Of a stretch of DNA of 64,000 nt, positions 42,669-51,992 are shown piece after piece (the stretch's first letter is position 1; each line of letters begins with the position of its first letter). The notes under the pieces are model-generated. The model saw only the letters and a program-made list of their open reading frames with translations. It did not search any database and had not been told where the DNA came from. The position numbers and the translations under genes are program-made. The stretch is taken from contig NZ_LS483470.1 in NCBI RefSeq assembly GCF_900478135.1, positions 2,104,501 through 2,168,500 of the forward strand, read 5' to 3'. The DNA comes from Leminorella richardii. Lineage in GTDB: Bacteria > Pseudomonadota > Gammaproteobacteria > Enterobacterales > Enterobacteriaceae.

Positions 42669-43157
42669 TCACTCGGCGAGCTTCTTCTGCCAAAAGACCG
42701 CCTGCCCCATTTCCGGATCCAGCTCATAGCCGCTAAAGCCAAATTTTCGATAGCTGCTTTGTGCGGTAAGATTGCCCTGTAGCACTTCCAAAGTCATCTT
42801 GCAGCAGCCCTTTTCTTTGGCTATCTCCTCAACTTTGTTCAGCATGTGCTGAGCAATCCCCTGACCGCGGAAGTCTGAACTTACCGCCACGTCGTGAATG
42901 TTGACCAGCGGGCGTGCAGCAAAGGTTGAGAATCCCAGAAAGCAGTTGACGAGCCCTGCCGCCTTTCCATCGGCATAGGCAATCACGCTAAAGGCATGGG
43001 GTAGCTTGGATAACTCTGCCACAAGGCGAGTCTTGTTTTCAGTCTCCAAAGCCTCTCCACCTCCCATAGGGTCTCTGGCATAGCCGTCCAGCAACTCCAC
43101 TAGATCGTGAGCCTGTTTCTCATTGGTATAGTCAACTACAGCAACCTCTATCTTCAT
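42669..43157 (-). CDS. GNAT-family N-acetyltransferase
   Basis: Acetyl-CoA-dependent N-acetyltransferase of 162 residues. Strand beta4 is IHDVAVSSDF and the pyrophosphate-binding loop is RGQGIAQHML (about residues 95-110), followed by a typical GNAT C-terminal strand pattern ending YELDPEMGQAVFWQKKL. The ATG at 43157 is chosen because GGAAGGGA lies just upstream; longer readings have no ribosome-binding site. Its substrate cannot be read from sequence. It is convergent with yidE and divergent from the TauE/SafE gene. Confidence 0.85.
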   Translation of the reverse strand: MKIEVAVVDYTNEKQAHDLVELLDGYARDPMGGGEALETENKTRLVAELSKLPHAFSVIAYADGKAAGLVNCFLGFSTFAARPLVNIHDVAVSSDFRGQGIAQHMLNKVEEIAKEKGCCKMTLEVLQGNLTAQSSYRKFGFSGYELDPEMGQAVFWQKKLAE

Positions 43158-43394
43158 CGTCCCTTCCTGCCTGAATGCGCTATGAATACACTGAATTCGT
43201 AAAACTACGTTTCGTAATAAGGAGCCACTATAGCGTTTTGCGAATAGTGCGCCAAGGCTGGCGTTGTGATGCACACACCTTTCTTCTGGCAGGATAAATA
43301 AGGATAATGCACTCATAGAAGCCCTCCACATTCAGGCGTTAGCAATAGACATGCTCTTTCATCAAGCCCGTTCAAGCCAAACAGAGCTGCTCTC

Positions 43395-44210
43395 ATGCAG
43401 GATGAGGCATCTGCCGTGGTGATAACTCTAACACTGTTAACCCAACTGCTTACTGGAGCAGTGCTAGGCTTGATAATCAGCACGACCGGCGTTGGCGGCG
43501 GTATTCTCATTTTACCGGTTCTAACCTGGATGTTCGGTATGGATGCCCTAAGCGCCGTGGCGACCGCCAACCTGATGTCAATGCTGATGAAGCTCTCTTC
43601 CAGCTGGATGCACTTTCGGCTGGGAAATATTCCGATAAAGCTTTCACTAATCGTTCTATTCATCATGCTGCCAAGCACTCTGCTGGCAAGCTATGGCATT
43701 ACTCTTTTGTCCAGCGTTGATGGGTGGCATGACCGCGTGCAGTGGGGAATTAACGGACTGGTCGTTATCGCGATAGCCCTTTCTCTGTTTATCTTTTGCA
43801 CCCGAATGTTTCACCCTGACAGGGTTGCGGCGCAAAATGTAAACCAAAAGCGAAGTTTGGCCGCCTTTATCGTGCCCGGTACCTGTGCAGGTATAACGAT
43901 TGGCGCGACCGGCGTTGGCGGCGGTGTGGTTATGCTCCCCCTTCTAATGAAGTACGCCAATATGAACATCAAGCATGCCATTGGCACCTCCGTTTTTGTG
44001 ACCATGCTGCTTTCCGGCGCGTCAGCCTTTGCCTATGGACAAGGGGGATATACTGACGTCAGGCTGGCGCTGCTTCTCAGCGCAGGCTCTATTCTTAGCC
44101 TCCCGCTGGCGCGCTATTTGCTGCGCACGGTATCAGAGCAGGCTTTTCAGCGCCTCACCTTTGGGTTTATTGTTGTCAGTGCAGTAATGATGCTCTATCG
44201 GATGGTTTGA
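43395..44210 (+). CDS. TauE/SafE (TSUP) family permease
   Basis: Integral membrane protein of the sulfite exporter TauE/SafE family, 271 residues with about eight hydrophobic segments. The two inverted-repeat signatures are easily seen: STTGVGGGILILPVLTWMFG (about 29-48) and GATGVGGGVVMLPLLMKYAN (about 174-193). Family members move small organosulfonates, sulfite or related anions; the substrate here is unknown. It is a single gene between the GNAT enzyme and ecotin, with no sulfur-metabolism neighbours to narrow the role. Confidence 0.87.
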   Translation: MQDEASAVVITLTLLTQLLTGAVLGLIISTTGVGGGILILPVLTWMFGMDALSAVATANLMSMLMKLSSSWMHFRLGNIPIKLSLIVLFIMLPSTLLASYGITLLSSVDGWHDRVQWGINGLVVIAIALSLFIFCTRMFHPDRVAAQNVNQKRSLAAFIVPGTCAGITIGATGVGGGVVMLPLLMKYANMNIKHAIGTSVFVTMLLSGASAFAYGQGGYTDVRLALLLSAGSILSLPLARYLLRTVSEQAFQRLTFGFIVVSAVMMLYRMV

Positions 44211-44375
44211 CGAGATAAAAAAGAGCGGAAGAATCGTTTCTCCTCTTCTGTCTTCTCTCCCTATTTTACGCTTTTATGCGCCAACCTTTACACGACCTGA
44301 ACAACGCCACGTGGAATCCAACGCTTTATCCACCTATAATAACGGTCGTTATCTACCCGTAAAAGGAAAGAAGAG

Positions 44376-44864
44376 ATGAATAAACGACTTCCGGCCATCG
44401 CCCTGATGTTAAGCATCGCCAGCCCCTTGGCCCTTGCGGCGTCAAAAACGCCCGCGCTGAGCGAAGTTGCGCCTTACCCTGACGCGGAGAAAGGTCAGAC
44501 CCGCTACGCTATTTTTCTTCCAGAAATGAAAAATGAAGACAGCCTGAAGGTTGAGCTGTTAATCGGTAAAGAAATGGACGTTGACTGCAATCGCCACATG
44601 CTTGGCGGCAAGCTTGAGTCAAAAGACCTCAAGGGATGGGGATACAACTATTACGTTGTCAACGAGATCAAGGGCCCTGCGGCAACCATGATGGCCTGCC
44701 CGGGCGGGGAAAAGAGCAAAGCCTTTGTCACTCTTCCACTGCAAAACGATCTGGTGCGCTATAACAGCAAGCTGCCTATCGTCGTCTATACCCCTAAAGA
44801 CGTCGAAGTTCGCTACCGCGTCTGGTCCGCTGAAGTGGCCGTTACGCCTGCTGAAGTCAAATAG
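44376..44864 (+). CDS. eco: ecotin, periplasmic serine protease inhibitor
   Basis: Dimeric periplasmic inhibitor of trypsin-fold proteases, thought to protect the cell from host or environmental proteases such as neutrophil elastase. Residues 1-21 form a signal peptide (LALA-AS). The reactive loop ATMMACPGG keeps the P1 methionine, and the disulfide pair is Cys near residue 70 with Cys of MACP. The C-terminal dimerisation strand YNSKLPIVVYTPKDVEVRYR is conserved. The 162 residues equal E. coli ecotin. A strong terminator follows 8 bases after the stop. Confidence 0.95.
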   Translation: MNKRLPAIALMLSIASPLALAASKTPALSEVAPYPDAEKGQTRYAIFLPEMKNEDSLKVELLIGKEMDVDCNRHMLGGKLESKDLKGWGYNYYVVNEIKGPAATMMACPGGEKSKAFVTLPLQNDLVRYNSKLPIVVYTPKDVEVRYRVWSAEVAVTPAEVK

Positions 44865-44871
44865 TTCCCCT

Positions 44872-44903
44872 GCGGCGATCCGTCGATCGCCGCTGTTTTC
44901 TTT
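44872..44903 (+). terminator. intrinsic terminator of eco
   Basis: GCGGCGATC (44872-44880) pairs with GATCGCCGC (44885-44893) across CGTC, then TGTTTTCTTT. Confidence 0.85.
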
Positions 44904-45410
44904 GCTCTCTTACGATCGTTAGCCCATCAAGTTCAACCTGTTTTCCCGCTCTGCACCGCTCTAGAGCGATTCACTAGTACGCGCTTGGCAATATATTTAA
45001 AAGCACACTGTCGCCCATCTACTTTCTCTAAGTGAAATTAAAAAGCAGTAAGTTAAATAGACGTTATCGTATTTAAATAGATTCAAAACGCTGCGACATT
45101 TATACGAAAGAATTAGTGCTTTATTTCCTGAAGGCTTTTATCAAACCATCAGAATTTTCTTTTAAATACACCTTTTAAAAAATGTTAAAACGGTGAGTTA
45201 TCTTATCCCTTATGAAATCGTTTCCCCAACCAAGGCTGGCAAGGCCGCTCTGACAGGAGATTCAAGAATAAATTGATATATCACCATGCAATAAACTATT
45301 AAAGAGAGTATGGTATCGGGGTGAAATTACGACGGGTGATAAAGAGTCTATTTCGATCGATTCTGAGTCCCGCCATTTTTTATTTTATGAGATGGTTAGG
45401 TTATTCCCAC
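44904..45410. other. AT-rich upstream region of dauA
   Basis: About 500 bases of mostly AT-rich DNA holding the dauA promoter. A reading frame from the GTG at 45321 runs into dauA, but its first 30 residues have no counterpart in E. coli DauA. No other gene or clear motif was seen. Confidence 0.45.
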
Positions 45411-47108
45411 ATGAAAACGCATGGAGTGAACGGCGTTCGACCGTTTAGTGCAATCATTGACGCCTGCTGGCGCGATCCCTATACAGTTCAACGTTTTTTA
45501 AAAGACGTTATTGCCGGTATTACCGTCGGCATTATCGCTATTCCCCTCGCAATGGCATTGGCTATTGCCAGCGGCGTTCCGCCGCAGTATGGCCTCTATA
45601 CTTCCGCCGTTGCTGGGATCGTTATTGCCGTCACTGGCGGTTCTCGCTTTAGCGTCTCGGGGCCTACAGCTGCCTTTGTCGTTATTCTTTATCCTGTTTC
45701 CCAGCAGTTTGGCCTCTCAGGGCTGCTTATCGCCACTCTGATGTCGGGCGTTTTTCTGATCCTGATGGGCTTGGCGCGCGTTGGTCGTCTGATTGAATAT
45801 ATTCCGATTTCTGTCACGCTGGGCTTTACGTCCGGTATCGGTATCACCATCGCCACGATGCAAATTAAAGACTTCTTCGGGCTAACGGTAGACGTTCCTG
45901 AGCACTATATAGATAAAGTTGCCGCTCTTGCCAACGCGCTCCCCACTATCAGTTGGGCAGATACGCTTATTGCCAGCGTGACGCTGGCAGTTCTGATCCT
46001 CTGGCCTCGCCTCGGTCTGCGGCTTCCGGGGCACCTTCCCGCCCTTTTGGCCGGTACTGCTGTTATGGCGGCGCTTTCATGGGCGGGCTATTCTGTAGCA
46101 ACTATCGGTTCCAAGTTTCACTACCTGATGCCGGACGGCAGCTCTGGGCAGGGCATTCCCCCTATTCTTCCCCAGTTCGTACTGCCCTGGAACTTCCCCG
46201 ACGCGTCCGGTCAGCCTTTTGTTTTAAACTGGTCAACAATTTCTGCCCTGCTGCCTGCAGCCTTCTCTATGGCAATGCTTGGCGCTATTGAGTCACTGCT
46301 CTGTGCCGTAGTGCTCGACGGCATGACCGGCAGAAAGCACCATTCTAACAGTGAACTTCTCGGTCAGGGGCTAGGCAACCTTGCCGCACCGTTCTTCGGT
46401 GGCATTACGGCAACAGCGGCAATTGCCCGCTCTGCGGCTAACGTGCGCGCAGGTGCAACATCCCCAGTCTCGGCAATTATTCACTCTATACTGGTTATTC
46501 TGGCGTTACTGGTACTGGCACCCGCGCTCTCTTACTTACCGCTGGCCGCCATGTCGTCCCTGCTGCTTTTAGTGGCTTGGAACATGAGCGAGGCGCACAA
46601 AGTGGTTGATATCCTCCGGCGGGCGCCAAAAGACGACATCATTGTGATGCTGCTGTGTATGTCGCTTACAGTGCTGTTCGATATGGTGATTGCCATTACG
46701 GTAGGGATTGTGCTGGCTTCGCTGCTGTTTATGCGGCGTATTGCCCGCATGACTCGGCTCACAGACATTGCCAATAGCAGTAACGATAGCGACAGCTGTC
46801 TAGCCCTGCGAATCAGCGGCCCTCTGTTCTTTGCCGCTGCGGAACGCATTTTTAATGAGCTCACTCATCGCATAACCGGCAAAACCGTCATCGTATTGCA
46901 GTGGGATGCTGTACCGGTCTTGGATGCCGGTGGCCTCAGCGCGCTACAGAGATTTATCGATACGCTGCCAGAGGGCGTTGAAGTGATTAACTGTGATATT
47001 CAATATCAGCCGCTGAAGACGCTGGCCAGAGCAAAAATCAAGCCCGTTGCCGGTCGCCTCTCATTTTATTCAACGCTGGACGAGGCTCTGGCTGCGGCCA
47101 AGCGCTAG
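45411..47108 (+). CDS. dauA: SulP-family C4-dicarboxylate transporter DauA
   Basis: Inner-membrane SLC26/SulP transporter (formerly YchM); in E. coli it imports succinate and other C4-dicarboxylates at acidic pH. The membrane core (about residues 20-440) begins with DVIAGITVGIIAIPLAMALA and contains GGSRFSVSGPTAAFVVI and FGGITATAAIARSAANVRAG. A cytoplasmic STAS domain (about 455-560) includes VPVLDAGGLSALQRFID. The ATG at 45411 is preferred since MKTHGVNGVRPFSAIIDACW aligns with the E. coli start, giving 565 residues. In E. coli dauA lies between prs and ychH; here it has moved about 9 kb to the other side of kdsA. Confidence 0.92.
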   Translation: MKTHGVNGVRPFSAIIDACWRDPYTVQRFLKDVIAGITVGIIAIPLAMALAIASGVPPQYGLYTSAVAGIVIAVTGGSRFSVSGPTAAFVVILYPVSQQFGLSGLLIATLMSGVFLILMGLARVGRLIEYIPISVTLGFTSGIGITIATMQIKDFFGLTVDVPEHYIDKVAALANALPTISWADTLIASVTLAVLILWPRLGLRLPGHLPALLAGTAVMAALSWAGYSVATIGSKFHYLMPDGSSGQGIPPILPQFVLPWNFPDASGQPFVLNWSTISALLPAAFSMAMLGAIESLLCAVVLDGMTGRKHHSNSELLGQGLGNLAAPFFGGITATAAIARSAANVRAGATSPVSAIIHSILVILALLVLAPALSYLPLAAMSSLLLLVAWNMSEAHKVVDILRRAPKDDIIVMLLCMSLTVLFDMVIAITVGIVLASLLFMRRIARMTRLTDIANSSNDSDSCLALRISGPLFFAAAERIFNELTHRITGKTVIVLQWDAVPVLDAGGLSALQRFIDTLPEGVEVINCDIQYQPLKTLARAKIKPVAGRLSFYSTLDEALAAAKR

Positions 47109-47130
47109 CCGGTTTACGTTTCATGCCATA

Positions 47131-47156
47131 AAAAAACCCTGTCGCCAGACAGGGTT
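47131..47156 (-). terminator. terminator of the DUF1090 gene
   Basis: AACCCTGTC (47135-47143) pairs with GACAGGGTT (47148-47156) across GCCA. The minus-strand tail is TTTTTT. Confidence 0.75.
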
Positions 47157-47182
47157 GATAACAAGAGCTCGACAGTCTATTC

Positions 47183-47208
47183 GCCCCGTTTGCCTTGCGG
47201 GGCTTTTT
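47183..47208 (+). terminator. terminator of dauA
   Basis: GCCCCG (47183-47188) pairs with CGGGGC (47198-47203), followed by TTTTT. Confidence 0.7.
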
Positions 47209-47210
47209 AT

Positions 47211-47591
47211 TTACAGTAGGCTCAGCGCTTCATCCAGCTCTGCCTGGGCCTCTTCAAGCTTACGGGTTTTCTGAGCAATCTTTTTCTGCTTGCCCGTTGA
47301 CTCAGCCTTCGCTAGTTCAGCTCGGCGTTCAGCGACTTTACGTTCTTTATTCGCCACTTTTTCTTCGAGGTCTGCACGGTAGCTACCGTTAGTGCAGTTT
47401 GCTTCGACGTTTCGCAGGGCGCGCTCCAATCCAGCTAGGCGGTGAGGATTATTGTACTTCTTCGCGTACTCTATCTGTTCAGCGATTTTTTCTTTCTTGA
47501 TCTGGCAGTGGTCTTTGCCTTCATAGCTGTTTCCTGCCATCACTGCGGGTGAAACAACAAGCGGCAGGATAAGTGCGATTTTTTTAAACAT
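47211..47591 (-). CDS. DUF1090 family secreted protein (YqjC-like)
   Basis: A 126-residue exported protein resembling E. coli YqjC (DUF1090), function unknown. A signal peptide covers residues 1-19 (SPAVMA-GNS). The mature part is a long charged helix with heptad character (about 58-120, rich in K, E, A and R), likely a coiled coil. Two cysteines (CQIKKEK and ANCTNGSYRADLEEKV) are the conserved pair. It is monocistronic and convergent with dauA. Confidence 0.85.
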   Translation of the reverse strand: MFKKIALILPLVVSPAVMAGNSYEGKDHCQIKKEKIAEQIEYAKKYNNPHRLAGLERALRNVEANCTNGSYRADLEEKVANKERKVAERRAELAKAESTGKQKKIAQKTRKLEEAQAELDEALSLL

Positions 47592-47809
47592 CAGTGCTCT
47601 CCCTAAGCATTATTTCCAATATCATTACTAATAACTATGGCTATGAGGCTGGCATGTTAGCACGAAAAAACACCCACACAATCGCGGGAAACATTAGGTA
47701 ACATATCCTGAAGCATTCCTAATGATATCAAGAGAAAACAGACAAATAGCGTAAATATAACGCCTGTCTCTATTCCACAGTAAACCATTCTGGGGGCTTT
47801 TAGGCAGGC

Positions 47810-47846
47810 AAAAAACAAACGGGGGAGCCACTTAGTGATTCCCCCG
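47810..47846 (-). terminator. terminator of the kdsA operon
   Basis: CGGGGGA (47820-47826) pairs with TCCCCCG (47840-47846). The minus-strand tail is TTTGTTTTTT. Confidence 0.8.
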
Positions 47847-47870
47847 CATTTTCCAACTTACCGGAAAGTA

Positions 47871-48725
47871 TTAACGCTCGGTATCAAGCTCGGTAAAGCT
47901 CTTGACCAGATCGTCAATCGCTTTTATCTGCATCAGGAACGGCTCCAGCTTGTCCAACGGCAGCGCAGACGGGCCGTCGCACTTGGCGCTATTAGGATCG
48001 GGGTGGGCTTCAATAAATAGCCCAGCCAGACCCACAGCCATACCGGCACGAGCCAGTTCAGTCACCTGGCCGCGACGACCGCCAGAAGCGGCACCAAACG
48101 GATCGCGGCACTGTAGCGCATGGGTAACGTCAAAGATAACCGGGCTACCGCCGCTCACTTTTTTCATAACGTTAAAGCCGAGCATGTCGACAACCAGATT
48201 GTCATAACCAAAGTTGCTTCCGCGATCGCACAGGATAACCTTGTCGTTACCGCCTTCTTTAAACTTGTCGACGATATTTCCCATCTGCCCCGGGCTGATA
48301 AACTGTGGCTTCTTCACGTTGATCACTGCACCGGTGCGCGCCATTGCCTCAACGAGATCCGTCTGGCGGGCAAGAAACGCGGGCAGTTGAATCACGTCAA
48401 CGACCTCTGACACAGGCTGTGCCTGAGCCGCTTCGTGAACGTCAGTAATAGTTTTTACGCCAAAGGTCTGCTTAAGCTCTTGAAAAATCCGCATGCCCTC
48501 TTCCAGACCCGGCCCGCGGTAAGAGTGAATCGATGAACGGTTAGCCTTATCAAAAGAGGCTTTAAATACATAGGGAATACCCAGCTTTTGTGTGACGGTG
48601 ACGTAGTGTTCACAGATACGCATCGCCAAGTCACGCGACTCAAGAACGTTCATACCGCCAAACAGGACGAACGGTAAATCGTTCGCTACCTTGATTTCAC
48701 CAATATTCACTACTTTCTGATTCAT
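47871..48725 (-). CDS. kdsA: KDO-8-phosphate synthase KdsA
   Basis: Condenses phosphoenolpyruvate with arabinose 5-phosphate to 3-deoxy-D-manno-octulosonate 8-phosphate, the first committed step to the Kdo of lipopolysaccharide inner core. Visible blocks: LFGGMNVLESRDLAMRICEH (about 21-40), the phosphate-binding FKASFDKANRSS (about 55-66), and C-terminal GLFIEAHPDPNSAKCDGPSA (about 237-256). The 284 residues equal E. coli KdsA. It is last in the hemA-prfA-prmC-sirB2-sirB1-kdsA run. Confidence 0.96.
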   Translation of the reverse strand: MNQKVVNIGEIKVANDLPFVLFGGMNVLESRDLAMRICEHYVTVTQKLGIPYVFKASFDKANRSSIHSYRGPGLEEGMRIFQELKQTFGVKTITDVHEAAQAQPVSEVVDVIQLPAFLARQTDLVEAMARTGAVINVKKPQFISPGQMGNIVDKFKEGGNDKVILCDRGSNFGYDNLVVDMLGFNVMKKVSGGSPVIFDVTHALQCRDPFGAASGGRRGQVTELARAGMAVGLAGLFIEAHPDPNSAKCDGPSALPLDKLEPFLMQIKAIDDLVKSFTELDTER

Positions 48726-48770
48726 TCGGTTGGTTCCTTTGTAGTCATCAACGCAGTTTCGCGCCGTCTG

Positions 48771-49595
48771 TCAGTGCAGCGTAATGCTGCCGCTGTCTGT
48801 CTGCTCAATGTTGTTTAGCTGCATCTTAATCACCTCAGTAACCGGATCCTCTGGGCACTGTTCGATGAAATAGTTCAAGTCTCGCGCAGCGATGTGATTG
48901 CAGTCCAGCTGTGCATAAATAAGGCCGCGATCGCGAATTTCATAGGGGTCTTCCGGATCGAAACTCAGCGCAAGCTCACTGGCTCTGAGAGCCATCTCTG
49001 GCCTTTTTTCCTGCATCAGAGAGCCTTTAAGCGTGCCGAGCAGCTTAATGATAATCTGACTGTTTTCTGTGTCGTTCAAATCGTCGTAGGTCAGCTTAGC
49101 GTTAATGCCAAGGTGCCCCTTTAGCCAAATGTCTAAAACATGACAGGTTAAGGTTTCACCGTTAAGTGGATTAATGACCCAGCTGTCACCGTCAAGCCAG
49201 TCGGCCTTAACCAACAGCTGCGTTGGGAACATAACCGGATAAAGCGGGATCCCAAGGCGGTCTGCAATATAAATTAAAATGGTGCCTAATGAAGAAGGCG
49301 CACCGGTGTGCGTCTTCAGCACGTTATCCAGCCACAGCGTTTCAGACAGGTTGTAAACACCGTCGGCTGAACCAAATTTCCAAGTGTGGTAAAACAGCTC
49401 AAGCAGGCGCTCAAGCTGTAAATCAGCCCCCAGATCTTCTGGTATACGGCTGCGAGCCTGCGCGGCCAAGGTATCGAGTTCACTGCGCACGTCACTTTCA
49501 GAAAAGTCATCACGAATAAGCCGAGTGATGAGACAGATACCGTCCAACAGAGAGTGACTATTAAACTCAAAGTTGCTAATGCTATCGCGACTCAT
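48771..49595 (-). CDS. sirB1: SirB1 family protein
   Basis: A 274-residue soluble protein (E. coli YchA/SirB1 269) with an N-terminal transglutaminase-like region (LGADLQLERLLELFYHTWKF, TGAPSSLGTILIYIADRLGI) and a C-terminal tetratricopeptide-like part (about 200-260, ELALSFDPEDPYEIRDRGLI). The function is not established; its name comes from a genetic link to invasion-gene regulation in Salmonella. It overlaps sirB2 by 4 bases (ATGA), indicating coupled translation. Confidence 0.92.
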   Translation of the reverse strand: MSRDSISNFEFNSHSLLDGICLITRLIRDDFSESDVRSELDTLAAQARSRIPEDLGADLQLERLLELFYHTWKFGSADGVYNLSETLWLDNVLKTHTGAPSSLGTILIYIADRLGIPLYPVMFPTQLLVKADWLDGDSWVINPLNGETLTCHVLDIWLKGHLGINAKLTYDDLNDTENSQIIIKLLGTLKGSLMQEKRPEMALRASELALSFDPEDPYEIRDRGLIYAQLDCNHIAARDLNYFIEQCPEDPVTEVIKMQLNNIEQTDSGSITLH

Positions 49596-49984
49596 GCATA
49601 CCCCATAATGAACGGCAGTTTAGTTACGGCTACTGTAACAATAAAATAGAAAACGAGCAGCGCAGCCATAAAGGCTGTCACGCGCAGCATTTGACTTATT
49701 GTACGACGACTCATGGCCAGATGTCCCAGCCCTATATAAAGCACGACGCCAACCAGCTTCTCTGTCATCCACGCCCCTTGTGGGGTCAAGGGGTAAAAAT
49801 GTGTCATAAAAATCAGCGAAACGCCGGTAATAAACAGCAGCGTATCGTTAACATGTGGGAAAACCTTAACCACTGGGTGTTGAACCCAGGCGGCTCCTCG
49901 CCAGCGCCCTAAAAATCGGGCAATAAACAGCGTAATGCTGATAACAGCTGTTGCAATGTGCAGCCACTTAAACCACAAATACAT
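49592..49984 (-). CDS. sirB2: SirB2 family membrane protein
   Basis: A 130-residue inner-membrane protein with four predicted helices. The family features are YLWFKWLHIATAVISITLFI at the N-terminus (with an early His) and PHVNDTLLFITGVSLIFMTH in the second helix. Helix-embedded histidines could bind heme or metal, as in related small four-helix proteins; this is speculation. It sits 44 bases after prmC and overlaps sirB1, the same order as in E. coli. Confidence 0.92.
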   Translation of the reverse strand: MYLWFKWLHIATAVISITLFIARFLGRWRGAAWVQHPVVKVFPHVNDTLLFITGVSLIFMTHFYPLTPQGAWMTEKLVGVVLYIGLGHLAMSRRTISQMLRVTAFMAALLVFYFIVTVAVTKLPFIMGYA

Positions 49985-50028
49985 AGAAACCTTCCCATCA
50001 ATTAGGCACTAAACGGCCTTGGAGTATG

Positions 50029-50865
50029 CTAGTGGGTAAACCAGCGGCCAATCGTCACGCGATCGTTACCGCCGTAATCCTGATGGGTAGCAATCAGGTC
50101 AAAACCGCGCTGTTTAAACAGCACTCTGACCAACTCTCCCTGCTCCCAACCGTGTTCAACCAGCAGCCATCCGCCCTGTTTCAAATAGTCAGGTGAGTGC
50201 TGAACAATCCACTGTAAATCCGCCAGTCCGTTCTGTTCCGCCACCAGAGCGCTGTTTGGCTCGTAGCGAACGTCCCCTTGCCGTAAGTGCGGATCGTTCT
50301 TGTCAATATAGGGGGGATTGCTGACAATGACGTCAAAATAGCATTCGCTCAAGGGTTCAAACCAGTTTCCCTGAACAAAATGAACGTTGTCGATTCCCAA
50401 CCGTTCTGCGTTGTCCTGCGCGAGTGCAACAGCGGCCGGCTGGAGGTCAATACCGGTGACGGAGCTATCCGGGCGCTCGCAGCCCAGCGCAAGGGCTATG
50501 GCTCCGGTTCCCGTTCCCAGATCAAGAATGTCACACTCAACCGTAGGCAGATGTTCCAGCGCCAGTTCAACCAGCCTTTCCGTGTCAGGGCGAGGAATAA
50601 GCGTTGCAGGAGAAACGTTAAGCATCAGCGACCAAAACTCTCGCTGCCCCACCAGATAGGCAATAGGCTCCCCCTTTTCTCTGCGAGCCAGTAGGCTTTC
50701 CAACTGAGCAAGCGCCGACGGTTCCAGCGGTGTTTCGCTGAACGCCATCAAGAAGGTTCTCGTCTTTCCGGTAACGAACCCAAGAAGAATTTCTGCATCG
50801 CGCTTGGGGCTATCACCGCCCTTTAAGCGGGCGATAGCCTGTTCCAACCACTGGTTAAAGGTCAT
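50029..50865 (-). CDS. prmC: release factor glutamine methyltransferase PrmC
   Basis: SAM-dependent enzyme that N5-methylates the glutamine of the GGQ motif in release factors RF1 and RF2, raising termination efficiency. The SAM site ILDLGTGTGAIALALGCERP (about 115-134) and the catalytic NPPY motif (VSNPPYIDKNDPHLRQGD, about 185-202) are intact. The ATG at 50865, 7 bases after the prfA stop, is chosen because MTFNQWLEQAIARLKGGDSP matches the E. coli start; it gives 278 residues (E. coli 277). It directly follows its substrate gene prfA. Confidence 0.95.
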   Translation of the reverse strand: MTFNQWLEQAIARLKGGDSPKRDAEILLGFVTGKTRTFLMAFSETPLEPSALAQLESLLARREKGEPIAYLVGQREFWSLMLNVSPATLIPRPDTERLVELALEHLPTVECDILDLGTGTGAIALALGCERPDSSVTGIDLQPAAVALAQDNAERLGIDNVHFVQGNWFEPLSECYFDVIVSNPPYIDKNDPHLRQGDVRYEPNSALVAEQNGLADLQWIVQHSPDYLKQGGWLLVEHGWEQGELVRVLFKQRGFDLIATHQDYGGNDRVTIGRWFTH

Positions 50866-50872
50866 CACGAAA

Positions 50873-51958
50873 TCAGGCATCCTGTTCAGAAAGCGCGGCA
50901 AGCTGGTCAGCCTGATATTCCTGAACAATCGGCTGGATAAGCATATCCAGTTTGCCTTCCATTGCCTCGTCCAAGCGGTAAAGGGTCAGGTTAATTCGGT
51001 GATCGGTCACCCGTCCCTGAGGGAAGTTATAGGTGCGAATGCGATCGGAACGATCTCCCGAGCCCAACAGGTTACGGCGAGTCGAGGCCTCTTCCGATTG
51101 ACGTTTTTGCATTTCTGCCTGGCGAATTCTCGCCCCCAGCACTGACATGGCCTTCGCTTTGTTCTTATGCTGTGAACGTTCGTCCTGACATTCAACCACA
51201 ATGCCGGTCGGCAAGTGAGTAATACGAATGGCCGAGTCGGTGGTGTTTACGTGCTGTCCACCGGCGCCGGAAGAGCGAAAAGTGTCGATTTTTAAATCGG
51301 CAGGGTTAATTTCTGGCAGTTCAGCTTCAGGCACTTCTGGCATGATAGCGACTGTGCAGGCAGAGGTGTGGATGCGCCCCTGAGATTCTGTTTCCGGCAC
51401 TCGCTGAACGCGGTGGCCGCCTGATTCAAACTTCAGCTGGCCGTATACACCCTCGCCAGAAATCTTGGCAATAACTTCTTTATAGCCACCGTGTTCACCG
51501 TCGTTAGCGCTCATCACCTCAACGCGCCAGCGTCGGGCTTCTGCATAGCGGCTATACATTCTGAACAGGTCACCGGCAAAAATAGCCGCTTCATCACCGC
51601 CCGTTCCCGCACGCACTTCAAGGAAGCAGTTGCGTTCGTCGTCAGGATCTTTCGGCAACAGCAGAACCTGAAGCTGCTGCTCTAACTCTTCCGCGCGGCG
51701 CTGCCCTTCGTCAATTTCTTCCTGTGCCATCTCTTTCATTTCAGGATCCGCCAGCATCAGCTGTGCGGCTTCGAGATCGTCCTGAACCTGCCGCCACTGG
51801 CGAAAGCAGGCAGTCACGTCGCCAAGCTGAGCATATTCGCGAGAAAGCGCACGAAACCGCTCCTGATCGGCGATAACAGTCGCATCGCCTAAATGCGCCT
51901 GCACTTCTTCATGGCGCTCCTGCAAAGCTTCTAGTTTGGCAACTATAGAAGGTTTCAT
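50873..51958 (-). CDS. prfA: peptide chain release factor 1
   Basis: RF1 recognises UAA and UAG stop codons and triggers peptide release. The codon-recognition PxT tripeptide is PET in VQRVPETESQGRIHTSACTV (about residues 184-203), and the catalytic GGQ is in SSGAGGQHVNTTDSAIRITH (about 231-250). The 361 residues match E. coli (360). It stands between hemA (34 bases upstream) and prmC (7 bases downstream) in the conserved hemA-prfA-prmC operon. Confidence 0.97.
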   Translation of the reverse strand: MKPSIVAKLEALQERHEEVQAHLGDATVIADQERFRALSREYAQLGDVTACFRQWRQVQDDLEAAQLMLADPEMKEMAQEEIDEGQRRAEELEQQLQVLLLPKDPDDERNCFLEVRAGTGGDEAAIFAGDLFRMYSRYAEARRWRVEVMSANDGEHGGYKEVIAKISGEGVYGQLKFESGGHRVQRVPETESQGRIHTSACTVAIMPEVPEAELPEINPADLKIDTFRSSGAGGQHVNTTDSAIRITHLPTGIVVECQDERSQHKNKAKAMSVLGARIRQAEMQKRQSEEASTRRNLLGSGDRSDRIRTYNFPQGRVTDHRINLTLYRLDEAMEGKLDMLIQPIVQEYQADQLAALSEQDA

Positions 51959-51992
51959 TCGTGGCTAAACCCTATGATAAATAAGAAGATCA